Assembly (NCBI GenBank): GCA_012934845.2
Contig: WNNJ02002221.1
Span: forward strand, 22,354-86,353
DNA: 64,000 nt
Origin: Pomphorhynchus laevis
Taxonomy: Eukaryota; Acanthocephala; Palaeacanthocephala; Echinorhynchida; Pomphorhynchidae
Reading direction: 5' to 3'
Below, piece by piece: positions 36,106-49,121 of this stretch. Every line of letters begins with the position of its first letter. Positions within the stretch are counted from its first letter, which is position 1. The notes under the pieces were generated by a model, which saw only the letters and a list, made by a program, of their open reading frames with translations, did not search any database and had not been told where the DNA came from. Made by a program: the position numbers and the translations under genes.

Positions 36106-37140
36106 AAATCAATGGTGTACAGATTGGCTCAATCTGTACATCATTGCATATTTCTGTTAGTTCATCTGCCAAAATGTCACGTATTGAGTCATGTCTGATT
36201 AAAGGGTGCCCTCCGTTGGCACATGAGAGTGAGTGAGCAAGCGAAGCGGGTTCTTTGCATGGGCAGTGAGTGGGCGCATCACTCGACATACTATTATATC
36301 TAGCTCCTATCGCATCACGAAATGCTGCGTTATCGATACGAGTGTGAGGTTCATATGTAGGGTATACCGATAACCACGATAAAGCACCCTTGATCGAAGA
36401 ATGTTCAACCATTCTTGCTGTTGTGTCATCAAATTCTGAGAGGACATTCGATCTTAGTGATTTCTGAATTTCAGATTTCAGTAAACGGATGCGAGCAGAG
36501 CAAATATTTTGCTCAGTCCTTAGATCGCATCCATATAGACATTTAAAAATGGTTCACTTAAGATTTGGGAGAATTTGTACTCCTCTTGGGCGCTCACACA
36601 GGGATCGACAATGCCGAGGCCCCCCGCAGTTCAATGGAAGAGAGAATAGTGTCCACTGCGAAAATCTCATTAAAAATGTTGTAAATAACATGCTGTAGTT
36701 CATCAAACCAGTTGCATTGACAGTCGGTCTTGCGCTGCGTGTGAATTCATTTTATTGTAGGCCCGAATCATGCTCGTATATGTTACTTGAGCGTCTAGTA
36801 TGCCGATCTCGGCCGAGCGACTAACGAGTGTGCACAATTTCGATACTTTTGCAGTGATTGGACTATGGACGTTGTCATTTCTTCCAACTAGAGCACCAAG
36901 AACTACGGTACCATTAACACGAATTTTAACTCCGGTATCGCTGAATAGACTGTGCATGTCGGATTCTCTTCCTTGAGAAGTTAGCACGACACACTTTTTG
37001 GAATTGACATTGAACCCAAAAGCTGGATCGATTTGGCATAAAATCATGAACGCGTCTTTAATTTGATTAGGAGTTCCCACCAGGCTACCATCATCCGCAT
37101 ACCAGAATTAATGAATGTTAGGAAACTTTGTTGCTAAGTG
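36106..37140 (-). pseudogene. LINE of the endonuclease-bearing family: RT active site, thumb and zinc-binding region
   Basis: Read from 37130 downward: FWYADDGSLVGTP (about 37110), the YADD active site; then NVNSKKCVVLTSQ and an ILDAQVTYTSMIRAYNKM thumb segment (37080-36703). After a gap, 36412-36106 gives SWLSVYPTYEPHTRIDNAAF, HCPCKEPASLAHSLSC and RHDSIRDILADELTEICNDV, the zinc-binding C-P-C...H-x3-C and RHxxIRD block of the C-terminus. The endonuclease that should follow is cut off at the copy c boundary. Confidence 0.7.
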
Positions 37141-37450
37141 CGACAGCCCTTACACACCGCTGCCGGTCCGTTGCAGGTGCAACACATGATTTCATTCGAC
37201 GGGTGACCCCGGACCATTGTTTTGCTTGTTGCTAGACTCGTTGTCAGAGCCCTTGTATCCGGGGATGACTTTGTAAATCGTAAGTTTATTGTAAGTACGA
37301 TTGTAATAGTTATAATGTATGTACGATTGTAAGAATTGACTCGTTGTCAGAGCCCTTGTATCCGGGGATGACTTTGTAAGTTGTAAGTTTTATTGTAAGT
37401 ATGCACGATTGTATGTTATTTATCGGAATATTTATAATCAGTTAATCGAT
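37141..37450 (+). repeat. GC-richer segment with a 103-bp direct repeat
   Basis: GACTCGTTGTCAGAGCCCTT begins at 37235 and 37338, followed each time by TTGTAAGT-rich sequence. It could be an untranslated part of the adjacent LINE; not resolved. Confidence 0.6.
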
Positions 37451-37739
37451 ACTTATAGCTTTCAATTGTATGTTATTTATTGTGAGTAGTTTTAATCAAG
37501 AATTTTTTTAACCCAAGTAATAGATTTAATTTTTTTAAAGCATTTATTGTAAATCAAATAAACACAAGACTTTCAAAGTCCCCTAATGGGCAACAGTCGA
37601 ACAATCCCTAACGAATCGCAATTGAAATAAAAAATAAGATATCAAATTTGAGCATCCTGGCACGACATTGTATCTTGAATTTTAAGATCATCTATCGTAT
37701 CACCAATACAATTTTCCATTGCAATTCATGCAAACCTTC

Positions 37740-37925
37740 CAGTACTATTACCTTTCAGTAATAGATTACCTTTCAGTAATAGATTTATTAAATCTATAAT
37801 AATAAATAGATTCTATAATATATCTATTAATAGATTTATTAATAATAAATAGATTCTATAATAAATCTATTACAATCAGTAATAGATTTATTAAATCTAT
37901 TACCTTTGAGTAATATATTTAATAA
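37740..37925. repeat. Short direct and inverted repeats of TAATAGATTTA type
   Basis: CTTTCAGTAATAGATT, TTTATTAAATCTAT and AATAAATAGATTCTATAATA recur in both orientations, ending at the tail of copy d. Confidence 0.65.
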
Positions 37926-39010
37926 TAATTTATTTAACGAGGCAAATGCGTGCCGACTGCACGCTTATAAGTCCACTAAACTAAAAAAACAGTAAAAGTA
38001 ACACAGATAAATTTAGTAAATTGTTTAAATGTGATCGGATTTGGCGTTTGAAACACAACATTGAGGTTGATTGGCGTATATGAATGGGCAGATGCTTCCA
38101 CGTGAGAAAAGCAGCCACAACAAATGAGCGGAAGCCAAAAGAGGTAGATTAGTTTGGGACATGTAAAAGAAGGGAATTACGAGAACGCAAGGAACAGTAA
38201 ACAGGACGAGAATTTTCGAGAAAAGGAAGGTTGAGTAATGAAGGGGTATGTGAAGTTATAAGGCGCAAAGTAATGATAAGAAGACGAATTTGAACACGGC
38301 ATAAAATGGTAGGCCAATTGAGAGAAACAAGATGGTGGGATGTATGATCAAAACGACGAAGACGGAGGAGAACTCGGACGACTGCGTTGATGATGTGTTG
38401 TAAAGGAAGACGAGTGGATTTAGGTGAGTTGGAAAATAGACTAAGACAGTAATCAAGTGTTGAGAACATGAGAGAGATATGAGAGTCATACATGAAGGGA
38501 AATCGATCAATCTACGAATTTGACGGAAGTTGAGGAGAATCAAGGTATATGAGCGTACTTTATCTCTAAAGAACGGTTTAAGTGAAAGTCGGTTGTCAAA
38601 ATGAAAACCTAGGAAAACGAGATTGTTAACGATAGGTAGAATCGTTAAATTTAATGATACGGAGGGAAGTTCTACGCCGAAGCGTCGAGGAAGGATCCAC
38701 ATTATTTTGGATTTATTAGGATTCAGTGTAAGACGAATAGAAGAAAGCTGATTGAAAATTTATGCAAGACGGTTGGAAGCAGAAACACTAAGATCATGAA
38801 TTAGTATAAGCAGGTGCGTGAGCATAGATGAGAATGTCATCAGCATATTACATAACATGGAAGTTAAATATATGAGAAATAGAAGACAAATCACCGAGAA
38901 GAGAGAAAAGGAAAGTGCCTAATATAGAGCCTTGTGGAACACCGGACGGGATGGACGAAGGATGGGAAAGAGAAGACTTAGAATAATCGCGAAAAGTAAG
39001 GTTTGATAGA
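37925..39010 (-). pseudogene. CR1/L2-like LINE 3' kilobase (copy d)
   Basis: The minus frame 38702-38256 reads MWILPRRFGVELPSVSLN, LVFLGFHFDNRLSLKPFF and NFRQIRRLIDFPSCMTLISL, then continues in a second frame (LDYCLSLFSNSPKSTRLPLQ). One frameshift near 38465 is evident. 3' stem-loop GCGTGCAGTCGGCACGC (perfect). Almost identical to copy a, hence relatively recent. Confidence 0.8.
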
Positions 39011-39429
39011 AATGAAGATTTCATGAGAAAGCATACCCAAAATGCTTAAGATTTATATTTATGATCTAAAATTTATTAATCGATTGGCTATGTAATCGTG
39101 AAAAGCGAAATAATCGAAGTTGCAGTTTTTCCCTGTTTAAAAATAAAAAATAGTCTCTTTTATACTGCTTTTGTGTACGAACAATTACAACAATAGCGAG
39201 AGATGTTGACAATCGGTGGTAGTAAACGAAAAGGATCATTCAAACAGCAGAGGTAACTAATTGTCGCCCGTTAACCAAATACCACCCCATGATCTTAACT
39301 CAGTCAACTAGTATTCTAGTACATAGTAGCGAAGATATCCAGGAAGACATCAGATTTTATCTGATCTTGCAAGATCACTGTAATGCTGCTTTTCGTCTGA
39401 TTCTTGTGTGTTACTAGTTTTCATTCCTG

Positions 39430-42400
39430 AGTCACTGTCAAATTCGATTAATTTTCCCGAACAGCTTTTGAAATTGATTCATTTTCATTAAAATGAGGTT
39501 CTACCACATAGCGAATATCGTTTACGTGTTTTGGGACGCCATTTACTCCCACTGTTATCTCAGAAAGTATTTCAGTAACAAGGCCTTTGTTCCAACTAGA
39601 GGTACATCTTGCTTCAACAGGTTTAACCCATACTTCTTGACCAAGTTGATATCCCGAAATTAACGAGCGACCACTAACAAACTTGTTTTTTTTTGGTGCC
39701 TTCAAGAATACTTGAAAATCGCTCCAGCTGGACTTTGACGCAAATTGCTTCCGATGCGGCAACTCAATTTATACCGGAACGTGGCTTCGATGGGATGAAC
39801 AACCGCATTGCTCTGCTGTTCTCTTAATCGTACAATGGTTTCGTTTAACTCGACGTTTCCTTTGAGTCGATAAGCAGCTCGGAAAATAATAGAAACATCC
39901 CAATTCATGCTCATAATTTTAAGCTGTCTAGAGCGAAATATCTTCCCATTGTCCACTAACAATTCCGCATGACGAATTGGAGAGAAAAATCCCTTGCAGC
40001 TATGCACATACAACTTCTGCACTTTAATCCCGTAAATCTTTCCAGATGGCGAATCTACTCGGCCCACTGTCTACAACTGTCAAAAACGGTTTTCGTCAGT
40101 AGTGGATTATGTCTACGGCTAGCCTCAACAAGTTTTCAGGTACCCTGCATTACCCGTGTGGAGCTGAATTTGCTGCAGGATCTATGGATTGACAAGGTTG
40201 GCAAATGCTCACTATCTGCTCGATTTCTCTTTTCTGAACATTTGGTCTTACTAATTTCGCTAGAAAATACGACTTCTCCGCTCAGAAATGATCTAAATTG
40301 TGTAGTTTTTGCAGGGATGGTAGTGTTAATGGATCTGAACTAGTACATAACGCGCTATGCTGTGATCGCCGTTTTAAGTCAACTCTGGTAAGACTGTCAG
40401 CCTTATTCTTACACGGCTCTACATAAGTCCATTAAACATTCAATCCAATTTCACGCATAATCGACTCGAGAACACAAAGGCGTCGGCGAATTAAAATTTC
40501 CGCTGCTCCGCTAGTTCCCAATATTTTCAACTTCGACATTGTGATGTTCAACCTTAATTACTGTTTTCGAATCTGTTTTTACTCAAACATCTATCAAGCC
40601 CCATTTGAATGCAAGATTCACACGTCGGATAACTGCTTTCAACTCTGCCACGTTTAAATGCAGAAAGTCAGATTTTCGTAATTAATTATAATTACCTTAC
40701 AAGAAGGCGAGGAAACAGGAATATTTATTTGATTATAAAAATCCAATATTTCGACGGCACTACGGCACGCCATCTTCAGTGTTGTATGTTATTTATCTCA
40801 AACTTGTTTAACCTTAAAAAAGTTTGAGATAAATAACATACAACCCTGAAGATGACGTGCCGTAGTGCCGTCGAAATATGCTGCTCTTCGTCTGATTCTT
40901 GTGTGTCACTAGTTTCCATTCCTAAGTCACTGTCAAATTCGATTAATTTTCCCGAACAGTTTTTTGAAATTGATTCATTTTCACTAATATGCGGTTCTAC
41001 TACATAACGAATATCGTTAAAATGATATTCGCTATGTGGTAGCGAATATCGTCATAGCGAATATCTCAAACTTTAAAAAAGTTTGAGATAAATAACATAC
41101 AACCCTGAAGATGGCGTGCCGTAGTGCCGTCGAAATATTGGATTTTTCTAATCAAATAAATATTCCTGTTTCCTCGCCTTCTTGTAATAATTCGGATTGG
41201 AAACGAATTTTCTCTATACTTACCTTAACTGGCGACGCCAATTTTCCTACCACTAATTACATCCACATTCACATAGATATCATTAATTTATATTTTGACG
41301 TTACAATATTCCAAGCATTGTATCGGCATGCCTATAAAATCGTAAATTCTTACCTTACCATGCCATTCACGCATATTGTCTGAACATACGATATTATGAT
41401 TGCATCCTGTATCTGTTAATGCCTGGCAGTATTGTTTATTTACTTTAGCATTCATAATCTAAAGGGTGCCGGTGGCGATTATTGAGGTGGAGCCTGTTTC
41501 GGCATTGCATCTCCACCTTGATCGTTCCCGATTGCCAGCAAATCCTTGAAATGTGTCCGGGCTATTCACAATTCCAACAACGAATGGCTCATTTTCTCCC
41601 ACGATCATCTATATATTTATTTGTTGGAATATATGATGCTCGGTACAGGATAAACCGGTCTTCAGCTTTGTGCATCTCGTTTTCAGTTGAATCGTAACTT
41701 GACGGCCTTCACTCATAGACCCTCGTACTTCGTTTCGTTCACGACTATCCACTAGTGCGCACGTACCCATTTGGAAATTATTTTTATTGTCTATCATAGC
41801 TCGGATTTATGTTTAGTAATTTTTTATTTAAATTTATCCTTTAACATTATATTCATATGAATAATAATTTTAAATTACTGACAAAATCTATTCGGTACAT
41901 TTATACAAAAACAAAAGCGTACAATTTCGAATTCCTCTTCAAAAAATTAAAAACGTTGATATAAATATTAGGTTTTTGATGAAGCAAAATACTTTTAAAG
42001 CTTTTCATCTGAAGGATTGGAAATAGGTAGATTAAATCACAGTCGTATTTGCTTGCTTCAATTAACGCTTTTTTTGCGTTCATGTGAATAGATTTCTTTA
42101 TAATACGTCCTCACAAATATTTTTCGATTTCCAATATCCATGATCTTTCAAATTTTGTATTGTGATCATTGGTCGTAACATGAGTGAAAACGCTAACGAA
42201 AACTTGACCCGCTTTTGACAGTACAATATTCTAAAAATACAATCTTCAAAATACAAAGGCAGATTGAACACGTTTTGTTCAAGCTGCATATCAAACGGCT
42301 TAAAATCCAGACTGAAAATTTCATGAACCACATATTTGAATAGTATGGCTTTTTTAAAATACCTGATCGTGTTGCCATATTACACGGCGTTACCGATTTA

Positions 42401-42440
42401 TTATTTTTATTCAAATATTTTAAATTCGCATTCACCAATC
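39430..42440 (-). mobile_element. Old LTR retroelement, broken (integrase end and gag zinc knuckle)
   Basis: A fossil Gypsy-like LTR retroelement in reverse orientation. Parts recognised: integrase and its C-terminal tail at about 40070-39440 (with the VWVKP, RCTSSWNKG and VNDIRYVVEP tail typical of this group), and a nucleocapsid-type Cys/His knuckle at about 41590-41520. The order along the minus strand (gag side first, then pol) is as expected. LTRs were not identified. A short repeat palindrome (40700-41190) has inserted between the parts. It is clearly broken, with many lesions, and looks old. Confidence 0.6.
40735..40890. repeat. Palindrome inside the LTR fossil, with a third partial copy at 41060-41190
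   Basis: CGACGGCACTACGGCACG at 40752 and its complement at 40855 flank GTTTGAGATAAATAACATAC arms. The right-hand arm plus its outer flank (TATTGGATTTTT...TTCCTCGCCTTCTTGTAA) recurs at 41080-41185 as the reverse complement of 40690-40790. The CTGAAGAT...CGAAATAT box resembles one common in Penelope-like terminal repeats. Confidence 0.7.
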
Positions 42441-43555
42441 GATTTTAATGCGAAACAAATCGATTAATGCTATAATTTTAATGTCAGATTTTCCAGCATT
42501 TTTGTAAATTAAATCACCACAGCACAAAAATGCATATTTAATGCACCTTCAAGCATAGATAGCTCTTAGCAGATATGAAAAGATTACACAGTTGACTTTT
42601 TATTCAACGACTACTTGGGCATATCGATTATTGACAGCAGCTGTTTTTTGTTAATCAGCATTTTACACATAGGGCTTTCCTTCTGTACAGTTAAACATCT
42701 TGATTTTCCACTAGCAACAAGGTTTCTTATCTTTATTAAGTTATTTATATAGAGGGCAAACAATGATTTTTAATATATTTCTTAGGTTTACTGAGGTAAT
42801 AGATTAATGATAAATGAAACAATTTCATGTTGCTTTTTCCGCATTGTATTACTTAATAACTAAGAACATTTATATCAAGAGCCTTTTAATTTTAACGATT
42901 ATAACCTAATGCAACAGCAATTCCAGATATCTTTATTCATCTAATTGACGCTATGTTTGCAACAATGTGGATTAATGCACATATCTTGATGGTATAAATG
43001 TGGATAAAATGATAATCTTATTCTAAATAGTATTTAAACGATTTTACGTTGGAATTACGAACTTCTCTTAGTATATAGAATTTAGTAAAAGTGTTATATA
43101 ATGTAATTTTTAAATATTTTAAATTTAGAGCACTATATCTGGCAATCTTATAAGGTGCAGCGAGGTCACAATGTTGGATATTTTAATTGTTCAAATAGAC
43201 CTTGTTTACATGTGTTTATAAGTTTGTTGATCACAAAACCTGGACATTCTACATAATTATCGAGCATTGATGTAAATTGGATCATATCCTCGCCGCAACG
43301 ATGTAGTTATCGAGTTTGTATTTTGTTGATTCTAATGAGATCAGTATAACACGATATGACATAGATGCAATACATTAGTGATCAAATGAAACCAAATGCT
43401 CGTGGTATCGGATAGATAACATTTACAGTATTTTGTAGTTGATATCGTTATTTATATGTAATAGAACCGCAAAAAGATTGAATCGGCTCGATCTCTTAGC
43501 AATACTAGACTAAATTGTGTTAAACCGAATTTAGTTGCGGAAAAAGTAGTAGCAT
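42441..43555. other. AT-rich sequence, no gene seen
   Basis: No supported feature. Confidence 0.4.
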
Positions 43556-44035
43556 CGCTTAATTCATTGCTAATGGAAACTAGTTTTCAGATTTTATATG
43601 TTCAGATTATTGAATTAGATATATATATCGTGTAACAATATTTGTGATTATAACTTAGTTTTACTTATGCTTCGAGATATAGCTGCATGAACTGCAGTAA
43701 CAACAGAAATATTTATTATGCATTGCAACATCAATGTACTTTGCAGTTTTAATTTAATTTACACTTAGCTTGAATTTTTAAATTATGGGTTTTCAAACAT
43801 TTGTATATACATTGAATGCTGGACAAATAGGGAAATATATCATTTATTCACATATCTTATAAACTATAAATGGTCAGCAAACATATTTCAAATACAAGAT
43901 TAAATAATTATCGTATAAATGTTTTCATCCCAATTTATTTATGGTAGCAAGATAATTGCTTTTTTAAGAATATAAATCATTTTTCGCCGGTACGCTTTAA
44001 AAGATCACATAACAGCACAAAATGCATAAACTTAT
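43556..44035 (+). repeat. Diverged third copy of the 2330-2830 segment
   Basis: TAGTTTTCAGATTTTATATG through TTTTTCGCCGGTACG follows 2338-2800 with small deletions (for example TTTGCCAAAAAAAATAGAGAGG is absent). This copy stands alone, so the segment is an interspersed repeat and not just part of one duplication. Confidence 0.75.
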
Positions 44036-44970
44036 CATTTTATAATTATGTAATAAAATTAACTGCATAAATAATTAGGTGACATATTTCTTAATACAGC
44101 GTTTACAATTTTAAATACTGACATTTTTAAATATTGAAATTTTAAGGATAAGTTTTAGTTATGTGATAGTGGTATTCAAATAAACATAGGAAACAAGTGC
44201 CATTTTGCTTGTTTCTGTATTCTTTAAAAATCTGGATTTTGATTAAAGATCAATAATGTAATATTGTAAATCACAAATTTTAGTTTCTAAATATCTTTAT
44301 TTCTCTCCATTTGATATTTGCACTATTAATATGGATAGACTATTAAACGATTGATCATTACAATTTTGAATTTTGATATCCTTAATCCTTCATAATTAAT
44401 CCTATAATTTTTTCTATAATGCGATTATTGGTTATTTATCTTTAGACATGCATTTAGTATGCAAAGGCAACCTTTATTCGTCTAGCTAAAGTCGACCTAC
44501 TATGCTAAAGTGGAGTTATTATTCTCCCCTCCAACTAACATAAAGTTCGATTCCTACATTCCTCTTTGGGTACTCTAAACAAAAGTATATCCACTATTTT
44601 AGAATGATTTATAGTATTCGTACCGACATCATTTTCGTTGACTTTACAGGAAGCAAACAGTCAGTTGCTTTTTACGAAACCCTTTGCACGATCCAACATT
44701 TCCAGACCCTTTCACGAGACTACTTATCATGTTAATATCCGAAAAAGTGTGAGGTGTCAATATAATTTCAATATCCGCACCATTATCACTATCATTTCAA
44801 TATAATGCATATAAGTTTTACTGTACACTTTATTTATGCCACTTCTTTCACGTCTTCAGTAACTTTCTGTTATTCTTGCAAGCAATATCACAGAAGTTAA
44901 CGTTAATGTTGTTTTTACGTTAATGTTGTTTGCGTTAATGTTGTTCTTTACGTTAATGTTGTTTGCATGA

Positions 44971-45441
44971 TTATCAAATGTTGTTAGATTTATTGTCTAC
45001 TAAAATTTATTTGAATTATTTTTTGTTTTTACTCGAATTAATCACAAATTAGACTATTAACCATATATTTTTCAAAAGTTTCCTCTTTTAATTATATGGA
45101 CATTAATTAAATTATATGGACATATTTACAAATAGTAATTGCTATTGATTATCTAATGACAGCGTCTTTAAATACCTTACAATTATGATGACTGCAATCT
45201 GTGAAACAACCACTAATCATAAACGCATACATAAACGGATGTTACGACTAGCTTCGTACCATTCGTATCCCATGTCTTGAGCGATCTAGCTATCGCTGTT
45301 TCAAATTTTGACGTCTCAAATGTCCACCAATTTGTAATTTATTTCATTGCCCCATCCTCTGCACAATGGCATTACACCTTAACGATTTTTTTGTGTCCAG
45401 ATCCTCTAGTCAAATCTAGCTCAGACTAATTAGTTACATTT
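44971..45441 (+). repeat. About 470-bp direct repeat, left copy
   Basis: Nearly identical to 46961-47486. It starts after TTATCAAATGTTGTT and ends at ACTAATTAGTTACATTTA. Preceded by degenerate copies of ACGTTAATGTTGTTT. Confidence 0.85.
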
Positions 45442-45445
45442 AGAT

Positions 45446-46960
45446 CATTAGGTTGGATTTGTATCATAGGCCTTTATAAAGGTTTGGAGGAGTCACCATC
45501 CCAACCTAATTATAGAGCCACTAAATCACCCCAACCAATCCCGCCTTGGTGTGACTTCAGGAACATGGATTTATCTGTTACAGATATCCTTAACTCCTGG
45601 GGCTACTCCTGGGCACCTCCAAATCCCACGCGCCATTCTCCACTCGGGTCTCTTAGCTTTTAACAGAAGTCAGAAAAGGAGGTCGTTAGCACAATGCTAT
45701 TAGCCTCCCCGTCCGACATTGCCGGTATAAATATCAGCCGTCGGGTGTTTTTACCAAAAGCAAATCGATTACATGTCCTGAAGATCTGCGGCCCATTTCG
45801 ATTCAAAACTCCCTCATATCCATTTACGAAAAAGCGCTTGCGCGTAAAATCCGCGACCATCTAAGTAGGCTAAATTTAATTCCACCAGGTTTTCAGGGAT
45901 ACATAAAAGATCGTTCGGTCCATTTAGCAATAGGTGAAGTGCATCAGTTTGGTCAGGAGAATAGTCATCAACTCGTTGTGGTTGTTTTTCTTGGCTTTTC
46001 TGCTGCATTTAAGCGCATTTTTATTCTTTTTGTTATCTCTTCTCTCAAGTACCTCTGGTTGCCTGTGAGAATTGTTAACAGGATGAAGATATTGCCGTAT
46101 ACCAAGCGATTCTTCTATGAAGACGTCCCTGATGCGCGTCTATGCTACACTATTACGGGTGTGCCTCAAGGCTCCCCGCTTTCTCCAATCTTGTTTCTTG
46201 CTGCATCCATTGTACTCTATAAAAATTTAAACGCGATCAACATCTTGTGGTATACGCTGATGATACCACAGCTCTGTTCTCTGGACGCAAGTGCAAATAT
46301 GTAGACTCTGACATCAGTCTTTTCTTTTTAAGATTAAAAGATCAGCTACCCATATCCAATATTTGTGGTCGTTTATCATGTCGCCCCTGCGATCAAGAAA
46401 AAATTGAAGAGACTAGCACTCTCAGCTTTATCTTCTAAATTTACTAATCAACCACTCCCTACCTTCACAATTCGAGTAAGATACCTGGGGTTCACCATTA
46501 CGGTGAACTGGTCAGCGAAAGCTGACCTGGATAAACTCAAACGTATTTTGAAGAGAACCAGATGGACCCTGAAACGGGCTCAGTATTTGTCATTGAATGG
46601 GGAAACCTAAGTGCGCCTCTGGGGTATTTGAACTATCCTGGGGTTAGACTTCTTTTCCAGAGGACGCTTCCAGAGCAAAGACTAAGCTTTCTCAAGTTCA
46701 TCATCTCGCGATTACCGAGCATAGTCCGCCTCGATTGGATTCTTCGGTGGGGGTGAAAGACCCTGGGTGGTTTAGTCGGTGAAAGGCGTGTTGAATGGAC
46801 TGGAGGGCTCAGATTCCGCTGGACCCGAGACCGTAGAATAAAAAGAAGATTGGAATGAAGAACGAATTGCTTTTTTATCCTCTCCTGCATGTTTTTAACA
46901 CGTTTTTATCGGTTATAAGTTTTGTTGAAGAAAATTTTTATAAATGTTGTTTGAATAGCT
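45446..46960 (+). pseudogene. LINE reverse transcriptase relic between long direct repeats
   Basis: Plus-strand pieces in shifting frames: VVFLGFSAAFKRIF (45978), TGVPQGSPLSPILFLAAS (46158-46208), VVYADDTTALFSG (about 46250), then RYLGFTITVNWSAKADLDKL and RTRWTLKRAQYLSL (46480-46600). The motifs and YADD are those of a non-LTR RT of the I/Jockey/R1 kind. At least three frameshifts. No endonuclease recognised. Confidence 0.7.
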
Positions 46961-47486
46961 TATCAAATGTTGTTTGCAAATGTTGTTTGCAAATGTTGTT
47001 TGCAAATGTTATTTGCAAATGTTGTTAGATTTATTATCTACTAAAATTTATTTGAATTATTTTTTGTTTTTACTCGAATTAATCACAAATTAATAGACTA
47101 TTAACCATATATTTTCCAAAAGTTTCCTCTTTTAATTATATGGACATTAATTAAATTATATGGACATATTTACAAATAGTAATTGCTATTGATTCTATAA
47201 TGACAGCGTCTTTAAATACCTTACAATTATGATGACTGCAATCTGTGAAACAACCACTAATCATAAACGCATACATAAACGGATGTTACGACTAGCTTCG
47301 TACCATTCGTATCCCATGTCTTGAGCGATCTAGCTATCGCTGTTTCAAATTTTGACGTCTCAAATGTCCACCAATTTGAAATTTATTTCATTGCCCCATC
47401 CTCTGCACAATGGCATTACACCTTAACGATTTTTTTGTGTCCAGATCCTCTAGTCAACTCTATCTCAAACTAATTAGTTACATTTA
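46961..47486 (+). repeat. About 470-bp direct repeat, right copy, with expanded 13-bp tandem
   Basis: It matches 44971-45441 with about ten differences. At its start CAAATGTTGTTTG is repeated about five times, where the left copy has one. Confidence 0.85.
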
Positions 47487-49121
47487 CGTTGCGAGCTTAA
47501 TATGAATTTATTGTTTTAAATTCATGTTATTAACGATTGTGAATGACTTATTTTATTATAATGACTCATCATTATACCATGATAATAAAAGTTTACCCTC
47601 CTATTGCTATTCATATTTTATTCTTTTTCCTTACTTTTGCACACGTTACACATACTTTCGCTAATGTTATTGAAGTCGATATTAATAGCATATTTCTTAA
47701 GCAACTTAAGCCAACAACCTAAAGCCCGTATTTAAATTACAAATGCTCGGTTTAACTATTATTCGATTTAATTTATCAATTTATAAACTCTGACACAATT
47801 AAGTTTTAAAATAATACTATATGAATGCAGAGTTAAATTTGTAGCTATTATCTTTCAACATTATAATGGATATATTTCAATGACTGATGATGATATTATT
47901 ATATTAATCTTTATTATTACAATTTTATTATAATTCAGATTCTTATAGTAATGCCAATGAACCGAATTTGGCTCATCAGCATACAGCTAACGAACCTTAT
48001 CCGATTTGGTATAATGATTTCAAACAATCCCTACTGTATATACTTTGCTAATAAATATAATCCGTCTTTTTTAAATATTGTTTAATTTGTTTTACATAAT
48101 CAGGTTTCCAATATGCACACGTACTTGTTTGTATTTAATATTTCGTTCAACCTTTACAAATCGTGTATTTGTTTTTAACAAGGTTTATAAAAGAAGTTAT
48201 ACTAACGAAAATAACGATATATTCTTAACAAAATAATACGTATTGTTCTTAAAGAATATAGGCAATGTTATTTTCGGCTTTAATGCATTGATATCTGATT
48301 TTACAGCTTTCTAACTCGTCGTAAAGCTGTAACGATGATATACGTTTATGGAATAGACACGTTATGTGGAAAATTGATAATAATGGAGCTGTTTGGTGAT
48401 CCAATTTGGAGGTTATGATCTGCTAGTTGTGGTACATTGATTTAAGGAAGTGGTAAGGCTTTTTAATATAGTATATTGGTGAATAGTGGCGGCTCCCGTG
48501 ATTTTTGGATTGACCTTGATGAGTTTATTGACTCATCGTTAGGAATTTTCTAGAACGCTAATATGTGGTTAACATTTTATTGATATGTGATTAATTTGAC
48601 TAAAAACAAAAAATAAGTTCAAATGAATTTTAGGATATAGGTCTAATATGTTTTTTTTGATAAAATGTGGTTTGCATGCATTCATTTAATTATAGTCGTC
48701 AACGTAACAAGTGGTTTGCCACTTCCATCATGTCGCTCGCAAGAATAACAGAAACTTATTGAAATTGAGAAAGAAGTGGGATAAATAAATCGTCCTATAA
48801 AACTTTGCATTGAGTTATTGGTGGGATAGTGTAATTTTATTGAAACCATGGAGTGTAGAGATCAAGATTTTGCAAGATTTATGTTCTAGATGACGATGTA
48901 AGAGCTATAGTTTAAGGTTAAACGCAGTATAGCTTTAGCTGTTTAAGGAAAAAAGATAATCTCGACCAAGAAGTCCACTTTGGTTTTAAAAAAACGATAC
49001 TTGCGATGTCAATCCGTTTACATGTAATCGGTTAATTACATCTTAATCGTGCAATAAGTAAATCGTCTATATTATATTTTTATTTTGATATTCGGCTATT
49101 ATGATTTTTATTTTGTTTCAG
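47487..49121. other. AT-rich region upstream of the Rab8-like gene
   Basis: No gene seen. The first supported element is the splice acceptor at 49116-49121. A 5' untranslated exon may lie here but I cannot place it. Confidence 0.4.

Noticed and set aside
41111-41383. 90-codon open frame starting in the palindrome within the LTR fossil
   Set aside because: Its start is the non-coding repeat box; no domain is seen.
44500-44575. tRNA-like boxes (TGCTAAAGTGG and GTTCGATTCC about 33 nt apart)
   Set aside because: No T-stem, anticodon stem or acceptor stem pairs around them.
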